In this document: piece after piece, positions 19,560 through 29,000 of the stretch
How positions within the stretch are numbered: the first letter of the stretch is position 1
Layout: every line of letters begins with the position of its first letter
NCBI GenBank assembly: GCA_003427395.1
Contig: BFEA01000017.1
Coordinates: 2,921,616-2,956,147, forward strand
Reading direction: 5' to 3'
Source of the DNA: Chara braunii
Taxonomy: Eukaryota; Streptophyta; Charophyceae; Charales; Characeae
Length of the DNA stretch: 34,532 nt
Program-made: the position numbers and the translations under genes
Notes under the pieces: generated by a model
What the model was told of the DNA's origin: nothing
What the model saw: the letters and a program-made list of their open reading frames with translations, nothing else
Databases searched by the model: none

Positions 19560-20375
19560 AAGTTTTAACGAAATGTCAGTTACTAAACCAAACATGAAAC
19601 CACATCGTCTAGCCCTGCTAAGTGTTTGATATCCAAGTTGTATTACTTCTTTAATCCTTCAATCTTTGAAAACTTAGACTGAGTCAAACCAAACACATTG
19701 CTCAGTTCATCTTTGGTTACATTCTTTATATTCTTAATTAGGTACTATCTTCCTTTTTGTGACAAGCTAGAGTCAAACCAAATCGAAGCCACACTGTCTG
19801 ACTAGCTCTGTTTAATAATCAAAGTAAAATATATTTAAATAAAAAGTCATATTTTCAGGTTTTGATTTTTGCGTGCGACCTTAAACTAAGCCAAACCGTA
19901 ACCACGTTGCTTAGTCATCAGTCCAAACCTCCCTAAGAAAAAAAAACAAGTTGTTGGGTCTGATCGAAGTCACATCACCTAACTCTTAAGCCCTTGCATC
20001 AGGCCGATTACCACAAGAACAACAACTAGACCTGACCGAAGCCACATTATCTGGTTGGGGTAAGAAACAGAATGACATAGCATATTCAGCTAGGCCAAAC
20101 CGAAGTCACATTGCCAAGATGGACTGATAACAACTTACAAAGGTATGGCAATCAGACCTGACCAAAACCACATTGTTTGATTGCCAAGAAGGCGAACAAT
20201 ACATCAACCAAACCTAACCGAAGCCACGTTGTTTGGCTGCAAAAAAAATTGAATCAATAAGTATTGCAACAATTACACCTGGCCGAAGCGATATTCTCTA
20301 GTTGTGGAGGAAACAAAATAAACAAAGCAGTCAGGTCAAACCGAAGCCATATTGCATGACCCTTTGGGCACCCAA
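19560..20375. repeat. Degenerate array of an ACCGAAGCCACATTG motif
   Basis: About eleven variants of a ~30 bp core (CAAACCGAAGCCACATTG plus a CTRRYT-type tail) occur in the same orientation near 19573, 19680, 19771, 19882, 19960, 20031, 20090, 20152, 20207, 20277 and 20333. Spacing falls from about 110 to about 55 bp, and the sequence between cores is not obviously conserved. Best read as an old tandem repeat with decayed spacers. No coding sequence. Confidence 0.75.
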
Positions 20376-20483
20376 TCAATGCAAACAAAATCCTCGCACC
20401 TTCCTCCAATTCGTCTCCTTCAGTTTGAATTTCAGGCAGCAAAGTAGATGAATCATTTTAGAAATGCATTCTCTTTACTTTCT

Positions 20484-20853
20484 CTGAAGCTACGTAGCAT
20501 CATATTCACATTGGGAGGCGAACGTGAACATGTTCACCCAAACGCGAACAAATGCCCAAAAACCTCCGAACGCGAACATAAAAATATTTAAAAAAAAAAA
20601 ACATTCTCATAAAAATCTGAAAAAAACTATATGTTATGTAAAATAACAAAATATGCAACTTTTGCCTTGGAGTCATGTTCAAATTTGTAGCCAATCATGA
20701 GTTAAAAAATCAAAAACCAAAAAAATAATTAATTATTTATTATTTACGATTATGTTCGCCTGAACATGTTCGCGAGCTGTTCGTGCGAACAAGCGAACCT
20801 GTTTGCGCGAACGTGAAGGGACGCGAACACGTTCGCCGTGCTACGCAGCTCTG
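20484..20853. mobile_element. hAT-like non-autonomous element with GCGAAC subterminal repeats (candidate)
   Basis: The ends contain AGCTACGTAGCA (left) and the complement of TGCTACGCAGCT (right), 11 of 12 matching as an inverted repeat; the right end closes with CTCTG. About ten GCGAAC or GTTCGC words cluster inside both ends (20518-20575 and 20755-20835), around an AT-rich centre. No target duplication detected, so the boundaries are provisional. Confidence 0.55.
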
Positions 20854-20989
20854 AATTAAGTTTTTAATAAAACAGAATCTATAAGGATGCACACATACAG
20901 AGCAATCAGCGTAGAGAGATGTACTGATAGGGAATTAGCGGGTTCACACAAGGCAGAAAATGTTAAACCTGATTCTTGTGTGTCCGAAA

Positions 20990-21485
20990 ATTGATTCAAC
21001 GTGGGTTCCACGTTGAAAAATTCAACGTCGTTGAAACGACGTTAAATCCCCGTTAAAAAGTTTGTTAGACGGGTTACAATGGGGTTCGTGAACATTTTTT
21101 GCAGCCAGAAATAGTAAAAATAAAAAATAAAAAATATGAAGTTGTAAATTTTTCTGAGGTCTACAACCTCATTTTTTTTTTTTTTTTTAAGCTCGGACTA
21201 TATTTTTTAAAAATAAAAAACATAAATACAATCGAAAAAAAAACAACAAAAAATGAAAGGAGTGTTTTTTTTTTTTGTATCACAAAGATGGTTTTATGGC
21301 TAAAAAAAACAGAAAAAAAAACAAATATAGGGTTATAGATCTTTCAAAGATGCACACCAATATTTTTTTATTATTGTTTTTTACTTTCATGTATTTGTTG
21401 TAAAAAAAAAAACATAAAAACAATTAAAAAGAAGGAAAAACAAAAATCATGCATACACACACAAACACACAACACACAAACATAT

Positions 21486-21550
<65 letters not shown>

Positions 21551-21890
21551 AACAATCACGCACACACACACACACATACTTCTGGGCAGGTCCGTGGACC
21601 ACAAGATGGGGCGGCAGCAAGATAGGGCGAGCGGAGGAAGAAGTATTTTGGGCTGATAGTGGTTTAGAGGGCTTCCGAGTAGGTTTGGGGACTTGTAGAG
21701 GGGGTCAAATTTTTTATTTTTTTCTGGTCTTAGTATTTGAGTGTGTAGGGCCACGTGTCTGAGGCCCAACGCCCCAATCCTTTTTTCCAGATTCAACGTG
21801 AGACCCCCGTTTTCTCGTTAAACGAGATTCAACGGGGGCTTCGGTGGCTATTCAACGGGTACAACAACATTTAATTCCGTCCATTGTCCG
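20990..21890. other. AT-rich block bounded by TTCAACG palindromes
   Basis: Left: TTCAACGTGG/CCACGTTGAA with a 3 bp loop (20995-21017), then TTCAACG-T-CGTTGAA (21021-21035). Right: TTCAACG words at about 21793, 21822 and 21851 and a CTCGTTAAACGAG palindrome. The inside has T/A runs and a CA microsatellite. May be a non-autonomous element, but termini were not fixed. Confidence 0.4.
21489..21550. repeat. (CA)n microsatellite
   Basis: About 30 CA units, with shorter CA patches on either side. Confidence 0.97.
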
Positions 21891-23700
21891 TTGTTAGGAT
21901 ACACGGCCTGATTGTTCCCTACCTCCAGAACTTCTCTTGAGTATCGGCAGAGCTCCCACAATCGGTGGGTGAACCTCCCACAAGGTTTTGGTGAGGTTTT
22001 GTGGGTTGCAATCCCACTTGCGACCTTCCCCTCGTAACCAACAGATTAGACTTGGAGTTAGAAGGGCAGAGGGAGGGATTCCAGACTCTCGAGATACAAG
22101 AAAGGGCCAACTCAACTCGCGTGAGAGGGCCTTGGTATCTTTATGCGCTTGAGGGTCCCACAATGATGGTAGAAAATTGCAGCAAAATGGCCAAACTGAA
22201 GCCGAAACGCAGAGCAACTGCCCCTATCAAACCTCCAAGTCACGACAGTGACCCTCTTGCGAAGCCCGACCACTCCTCTAGTCAAAGATGGTCGTGCAAC
22301 TCCAATCCTTAAACGCCGAATACACACACGAGGAAGGTAGTATAGCCTTGGAATCAGCGAGTACGGCTCGATCACGACAGCGACTTCGCTTCTCCAATCG
22401 CCAAATGTGCAAAATGAATTTGAATCTTCCACCATAATATGGGAAGATGTGTCGTGCTATCACGGCAAGGTACGTGTTGTTCACCCACTTGTTTTGTCGC
22501 TCCCTCATACTTATGTTTACCCCATTCCTCATCTCTCACTCTCTTCCGTCAATTTGTCTGTATCTCACTACTAAAGTTATCTCTTCCTTTACTTCATTCT
22601 CCTCTAATTCAATCACATGTTTGCCCGCGCACACTGCCTCATCCTTGCTCTGCGCTTCTGTATTCTCCTTGATTCGTTGTCCTGGACTTCAACGTATGAA
22701 TGTCCCTCGCGACCATCGTGGCGGGTACATGCAGATTGGGAGCACAGAACCGAGGGGTCGCCTCTGATTTGTCTAGGCAAAGTGCAAACTGAGAGATAAT
22801 TTTCCATCAGAATAAGGAAAAGGTGCATCGCCAGCAGAGCGCCCTCCCGCTGGGCTCGCAGCTACGTTCCATGGGCAACATGTCTCAGAATCCGAACCCA
22901 GTCGAGCCCGAAGCTGCTACCACTCTGCTACCACACTCCACCGCGATTATGATCACTATGGCCAAGACGAGGGGCCCGACCAGACGAGTAGGAGCTCAAT
23001 GATGATCAAAGAAAAAATACGATTGCGCGGATGGCCGACGAAGAAACCCGGCAAGCATAAACAATCAACGACAATTTTTGGACGACGGTCACGAACACAA
23101 GCACGGAGTCCGCTCCAATCGCTTACTGGGCGTGCAAAATCTGAATGAAACTTTTACTGGAGCATGGGTGGGTACCTTGCTATCCCCTTACACAACTCTT
23201 ACAACCCATACCTCTCAAATTACCGTTCCAAATCAAAATCCGCCAGCACCATTCGACTCGCCATGTATCAAATCCTAAATGTCACTTCTTCCCTTCGCCA
23301 AATCCATCGAAAATTTGGCGCTCTTGACCATTTTTCATCCTTACTCTTACTGCGCCCGCTTCACCTCGTCCTCATCATCTTCGTCCACTGTCCCTGTGCA
23401 CCCGGCCGACCTCCCGGCCAAGTCCGTACGATCCTAGTGGCTCGGTGAGAACTGGTAGCTACGTGCGGGAAGAGGATCGTTGACGGCGTGATGGCGACCG
23501 TTGCGAGAATAACAACCAGCAGGAGACTGATAACATATTTGAAGATGATGACCGGTTTGGCGACGAAGTGACGAGCACTCCGATAAACTGGCACAATGAC
23601 AAAGAACCTGATCATTAACGTGACTACGAACGCCGACTAACTAGCACAGTCACAATTATGTTGACGACCAGCACGATCCCCGTGATGATGCACGATGCTA
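21891..23700. other. Anonymous sequence
   Basis: Short frames only. From ATG 22871 a Pro/Glu/Thr-rich start is soon closed by stops; 23460-23640 encodes Asp/Arg-rich peptides broken by stops. Either might be decayed gag, but no motif proves it. A single foldback arm is given separately. Confidence 0.45.
22400..22450. repeat. Single arm related to the 1816-2022 foldback
   Basis: CCAAATGTGCAAAATG, then GAATCTTCCACCATAATA and TATGGGAAGAT follow the same order as the left arm at 1838-1886. A possible partner near 22795-22825 (TTTTCCATCAGAATAAGG) is weak. Confidence 0.6.
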
Positions 23701-23711
23701 CCGCCCTATTC

Positions 23712-24090
23712 TTCTCATAAAACAAAAACGAACCTTCCCCAAAAACATGGTAAGATATATAATCTTACCTCGAGTATTCCCTATTACCACCGCGCAGCCC
23801 CTAANNNNNNNNNNNNNNNNNNNNNNNNNNNNNNNNNNNNNNNNNNNNNNNNNNNNNNNNNNNNNNNNNNNNNNNNNNNNNNNNNNNNNNNNNNNNNNNN
23901 NNNNNNNNNNNNNNNNNNNTCTAATATCACTATCTTCTCATAAAACAAAAACGAACCTTCCCCAAAAACATGGTAAGATATATAATCTTACCTCGAGTAT
24001 TCCCTATTACCACCACGCAACCCCTAACGCCCGCACCACAAAAACTAACCGCTTACTACCAACTCTAATATCACTATTGCACTCGTGATG
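23712..24090. repeat. Tandem repeat (about 223 bp offset) spanning an assembly gap
   Basis: About 93 bp before the gap (23712-23804) recur at 23935-24028 with two or three differences. TCTAATATCACTAT at 23920 and again at 24064 indicates further tandem units. Each copy holds GGTAAGAT-ATATA-ATCTTACC (first at 23749-23769), a palindrome with 8 bp arms. Confidence 0.85.
23805..23919. other. Assembly gap (115 N)
   Basis: Unknown bases inside a tandem repeat, so the gap size and repeat number may be wrong. Confidence 0.99.
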
Positions 24091-24368
24091 ACCAAGAACC
24101 CCGATTTTGCCTCTTCCTTCGTCCAATTCCATCGAGGAATGAACGAGATTTAACTTCTTTGCTCCCCTTTTACCCTTCGTCGTCGCCTGATTCCATGCTA
24201 GTTCGAATGCAACACGCTTACCCCTGCTTGCATTGATCGAGGTCCAATTGAAAAGGCAACCTGATTGCTCTCGTGCGATGATATATACTGCCCCACATGA
24301 TCAAGCCTGCAAACTACTCTGTAAGGAACTTGCCCCTTCTTATTCGTCGGGTTCAAAACAAGACAATA

Positions 24369-24443
24369 CGCTATATGTTTATCATTCGTGCGCAAAGGCC
24401 GTGCTAATTATCTTTGTATCATTCCAGTTTTAACGGGTGTCCC
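24369..24443 (-). pseudogene. U6 snRNA pseudogene
   Basis: Read on the minus strand from 24443: GGGACACCCGTTAAAACTGG, then AATGATACAAAGATAATTAG, CACGGCCTTTGCGCA. This follows U6 spliceosomal RNA through the region after its 5' stem-loop, roughly four-fifths identical for about 60 bases from my recollection of plant U6. The catalytic ACAGAGA box is ACAAAGA here, and the 5' stem-loop and terminal T run are missing, so it is a dead copy. A tRNA-like head lies just upstream. Confidence 0.75.
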
Positions 24444-24476
24444 ATAACATGAACAACGGCCCCACAATGAGACTGC

Positions 24477-24545
24477 ACAAAATTTGATCCAAGAACGGAT
24501 ATGTATTACAACAGTTCAGTAGTGTATCAACTGAGTTAGGCCCAT
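24477..24545 (-). mobile_element. tRNA-like SINE head fused upstream of the U6 pseudogene
   Basis: The minus strand has CCTAACTCAGTTGATAC (A-box-like, 10 of 12, complement of 24527-24538) and TTGGATCAAATTT (B-box-like, complement of about 24480-24492), starts 48 bp apart. The U6-like sequence begins 37 bp after the B box in the same orientation, suggesting a template-switch chimera produced by LINE reverse transcriptase. The A and B boxes are imperfect. Confidence 0.5.
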
Positions 24546-25702
24546 TGGTCCAAACACCGGTCCCGAAAACAATACTGATACTGGTCCCCAAAATAGGACC
24601 TTAAAAAAAAAACAGGACAAAAAAGAATAAATAAATAATAATAACACAAAAGAGGGATTCGAAAATCGAAGGGGAGGGGACCGTCGGCACCCCTTTATAC
24701 CACCAGTCGGTCTCAACTATCGGGGCAATTGTCAAAAATCGAGGGGGATAGTCCAACCAGACCCTCAACCCTTCGATTCCTTCAACTGCTTCGCTGCTCT
24801 ATCGTCGCTGGTTGTTGGCCTTGCTCCCCATACCTCCAAATTGAAAGTCCGACACCATAACCTTTAGCGCTAAGACCAAAGCTGGTACTAGCACTAACGG
24901 AAACCCATATAACGGGTTCCACATGCTGCATGGTCATACAGAAACACCCCAAGGTAAAACGACTTGGCCTACAGGTCGGGTTCCCGACCAGCAACGCAGA
25001 CGCCTTTATCGTGTGGACGTTGAGACTTTACCTATGGTCGCGTATGCACTCGGTTGAATATAATTTTTTTAATTCCAATCACCATCTTTAATCAAAATTA
25101 AAAATTTTAATCACGAGTACCAATCCGTGGCTCACTAGAAATCTACCTCGCGCCTTAAACTCACGCGTTCACTCACGCTCTTATCCCATCTCGTGCGCCC
25201 CCGTCATTCCGGCTATAGGGAGTCGGTCGTGGATGACTTCGACAAATGAGTGACTACCTTACGTACCATCTCAGGTGCCCCTAGTACAAAGTGCAAAAAC
25301 ACGTACGAATATCCTTGTAAGGGTATCCACTCCGACAGCGGAGCCTTTCATGTTCCACCAGCTCATCCTCCTCCACTTTGAGCTCCACTTGCGCCTCCCC
25401 CCCTGGTCACCCACTTCCTTTTCCCACCATCCAAACACGTCGGATCACAATGGTCGATTATCGATAGAGAGGAAATGGGTGAAACGAGGGCAGAGAGGAG
25501 ATGAGAAAAACGAGCGAGGAAAAATACAACAGTCGGGAAGAGCAATAGCAAGGAAGAAGGTAGATGAAAAGTGAAAAATAGCCAGAGCGATCAGGAACGG
25601 AGAGGAAATTGCAGTCGAACCTTGGTATGCCAACTCTCTGACCGCTTCGTCGGTCACTCTTTGTCCCCTCGCGACTCAATAGCTGGAATATGTCGCCCGT
25701 CG

Positions 25703-25706
<4 letters not shown>
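24546..25706. other. Anonymous sequence
   Basis: Short A-rich patch near 24603-24650. Overlapping short frames on both strands, no motif recognised, no RNA gene seen. Confidence 0.5.

Positions 25707-25749
<43 letters not shown>
25707..25749. repeat. (CT)n microsatellite
   Basis: About 21 CT units. Confidence 0.97.
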
Positions 25750-25752
<3 letters not shown>

Positions 25753-26194
25753 CAACCAAGGGAGGAATCTAGCAATGTCACGCTGACGCCATGCTAGCAG
25801 AGGTTGCATACGCACTACTGTCAAAAACATTCGCGAATCCACATCATCGCCACGGACGCGCATCAAAGCCCAATTTTTTTCCCTCTCCTCTCTGACCGCA
25901 TTCTCCGACCAGATGTATTTCATCTTGCAATCATCGATGTATCGCTTCCCGACTGTTTTTCCAGGCCTCCCCCCTTTTTCTTTTTGGTTGCGGTCCCTCA
26001 TGTCCCCTAGGTGACGCCCCCCACCACGATATTCCTTAGGCCCGCGGGGAGCGTGACGCGAGGCCCGATTTTACTTTTAATAGGAATAGGAATAACTATG
26101 GAATGATGTGTAAAAGAGAACTTTCCAGCACAAGTTATGTCCTCCTCTCTTTCAAGTTGTCAATGATGAAAGAGGTGACTTCGACAAACTTCAA

Positions 26195-26198
<4 letters not shown>
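25750..26198. other. Anonymous sequence
   Basis: No gene or element recognised. Depending on where the gypsy 3' LTR ends, part may belong to that LTR. Confidence 0.4.

Positions 26199-26260
<62 letters not shown>
26199..26260. repeat. (CT)n microsatellite
   Basis: About 31 CT units, possibly inside the gypsy 3' LTR. Confidence 0.97.
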
Positions 26261-26263
<3 letters not shown>

Positions 26264-26500
26264 GTCCGGTAGGCTCGTGACTCGGACCTACCTAACTAGT
26301 ACCTAGCCTTAAGCCTACCAGACGTCTAAAATACTACCCCGCCTCCTAAGGGTACTACCTTTTTGTCCTATCTGCTTACCTACCCACTATTACTTGTTTG
26401 TGGCCTCCACGGGACTGACATAACCTACTTACCTGTTGCAACATACAACAATACAGTAACTTAGGAAACAACATATTTCTCAATGTCAATTTTGCAGGTC

Positions 26501-26520
26501 ATTACATCACCGCCCTCTTA
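26501..26520 (-). promoter_or_regulatory. Polypurine tract and start of gypsy 3' LTR
   Basis: The minus strand reads AAGAGGGCGGTGATGTAATG. A purine tract followed by TGATGTAA is characteristic of the pol/3' LTR junction of plant Ty3/gypsy elements. The LTR would start at TGTAATGACC (26506) or TGATGTAATG (26509). Confidence 0.65.
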
Positions 26521-27012
26521 AGCCACCACTACCTTTGCCCATGTCGGGCCACCGTCAGATCCCCGATTTTTTAGGAGGCTGAAATGAAACGACAATCGCT
26601 GATGAGATTTATCAACGACAATCGTCGTCGGGGCCGACCTGCGATTTTTTTGTAGTAGTGAAAAATTGCTAGATTTTTCATTTTCCCAATAGTGGGCGAG
26701 GTAGTAGTGAAGTAAGAGCGAGGTCCCTTTGAGCGACTAAACTTAGCACTCCGTGAAAAATGCATCATAGGCAGGGAATGTAAAGAGGGTTGTCATCTGT
26801 TCATGGGGGGTAAGATGCTCATGACATTCATATTTTTTTAATACGCGAAGTGCAGTTAATCAGGACTTTGCGGGGGATTGATTAAATTTCATCAAGAGGA
26901 TGATACAGGAAATGCACTTGATACATAATATCTCATCCTTTGTCGGTGTAAGTATCAATTTTGTCAAGTTGAACTTCGAATCCGCCATCAATAGTACGAG
27001 GGATCATAGAAT

Positions 27013-27442
27013 AACGATTAGGAAGGGAAGTAGATGTAGTGTAAGGATACAACAGAAATGCATAAACGTTGGGTACGTCCGCTGATGAGGAGGCACATCG
27101 ACCACATAGGAAGAAGTGAAATTATAATCCCCTACAACCTTCACAATTTGTCAAGGGTCGTTATACATAGGGAGTAATTTACGAGACACTCCTTATTTGA
27201 CAATCAGAGATCTTAACACATACATAATTTGATAAGGAAGGGAAGTAGCGCAATGTAAGGATACAACTTAAATGCATGAAACATTGAGTACGTTATGCGG
27301 AGGCACGTTGGCCACATAAGGAGGAGTGAAATTATCATCTCCTACGACCTTCACAATTTATCAAGGGTCATAGTACACAGGGATTAATTTACGAGACACT
27401 CCTTATTTGAAAATCATAGATTTTAACACATATATAATCTCC
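27013..27442 (-). repeat. Tandem duplication of the integrase C-terminal region
   Basis: Two ~215 bp copies (about 27013-27227 and 27228-27442) share AGGAAGGGAAGTAG, GTAAGGATACAAC, CTTCACAATTT and TTTACGAGACACTCCTTATT in order. Both correspond to the end of integrase, so one copy is an in-element duplication after or before insertion. Confidence 0.88.
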
Positions 27443-28630
27443 TTTTTAAAAATTATAGGTATGCATCGAGGATTGACGGATTTAATCATGTGATATTATG
27501 TCACTTGGTTATTGTTGCAATGACTTTGAGCAAGCTTTTGTACTTTACTCTGTAGCCAAGTATGCCAAGGGACAAACAAGCAAGACGGTAAGGAAAGAAG
27601 AAGTCTAACGGATTGCAAATCCGCGAATTGTACTACAACGCATTTTGAGTCATGTCGGTTACAGAGTGACAACCCCTTGACCGCATCCACGTCTGCATCC
27701 CAATGTTCTGATCAAGGATTATCAAAGCACATAACACTTGGGTGATAATCTGGTTGATTTCTTCTGCTTGTTCGTTAGCTTCAGGATGAGGAATAAATGT
27801 CATGTTTAGTTTGATGCCATAGAGCTTGGTAGTGAAATCCTTTCAATTTTAAGTAATGAAACTGATACTCGGATCACTCGCAAGAGTTTTCGGGGGGTCA
27901 TATTGAAGGTTGTAATTCTTATTACACTTATATATAATCGAATTAGTTGGTGCATGTGACTAATTCACCAGATGAGGAAGGTACAGACAATGACTTCACA
28001 AGACGGATGAGTGGTTGTTTATGAAATTTGTTCATTTGACACGCCACATATTTTTCCAAGTAATTTAGCACACACTCCTTCATACGAGGCCAGTCAAACT
28101 ACTGCAACCAACTTTCATAAGTCCTTAGAAAGTCGAAGTGTCCACTCCTACAATGTGTAATATCCAAAAAGTAAGTCTAGAGGGGCGTACGATTAACAAC
28201 ACACAATCTATTAAACCACTTGTACCTCTGCCAGTGTTAGGAAAATGAACTTCTAAGAAGTCGGAGGTTTGGACCGACAACAACCGCCGTTGATAAATCT
28301 CATTAGTGTGACCGTCGTTTCGTTTCGGCCTCCTAAAAGATTGGAGGCCCACCCGAGGCCTCCCTATTTTCCCAACCAGAAAAGGCATTGGTGGTTTAAA
28401 CTTCTATGCACACGAAACACACCCTCACACTTGTGTTTGTCATACTGACTGCTATGATCAACCTTCATTTTCTTAAGGATCGGACCATATTCCGGATCCT
28501 TGGAGGTGTGCTCTACTAAGTCCTCCATCTTCTGTCGAAGGTTATAGAACAGCAGAAGGCAAGTGATATACTCAGGATGGCGAGATAAAACATTTACACA
28601 AAACTATGATAATTTTTCTTATGCTTCAAT

Positions 28631-29000
28631 TCAAAACTTTACGTTGCATAACGTACACGTACGGGGTCTTTCCGTACGAAACATACAAGTAATATCTGTA
28701 GGGGATCTGTACGGGAACCTGTACGTCTTGTACGCCACCGTACGAAAAAGCAAAAAAAAAAAAAAAGTCTTCAAAAAAATTCGAAAGAAAACTATGTGAT
28801 GCAAAAGCACAAAACAAGCAACATTTGGTTGAGCATTACTACAAATTCTTATTAGAATTCGANAANAAAAAAAAAAAATACACCCAAAAAAAAAAAAAAA
28901 AAAAAAAAAAAANCNCATACGATACCCCTAGCGTACGAGTACAAGAGTACGAATCCGTACTCGTACGAGGGTGCGTACAAGTGGCAACGCAGTCAAAACT
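28631..29000. mobile_element. hAT-type MITE in the gypsy pol, with 8 bp target duplication
   Basis: TCAAAACT flanks on both sides (28631-28638 and 28993-29000), the 8 bp duplication made by hAT transposases. Ends are TTACGTTGC (28639) and the complement of GCAACGCAG (CTGCGTTGC), 7 of 9 matching. CGTACG/GTACG words are dense near both ends (28650-28735, 28917-28978) around A runs. A few N bases (28863, 28866, 28913, 28915) fall in the A-rich middle. No coding sequence. Confidence 0.82.

Noticed and set aside
22871-23640. Possible gag-like protein start and Asp/Arg-rich region
   Set aside because: Stops after a few dozen codons and no capsid or zinc-knuckle motif.
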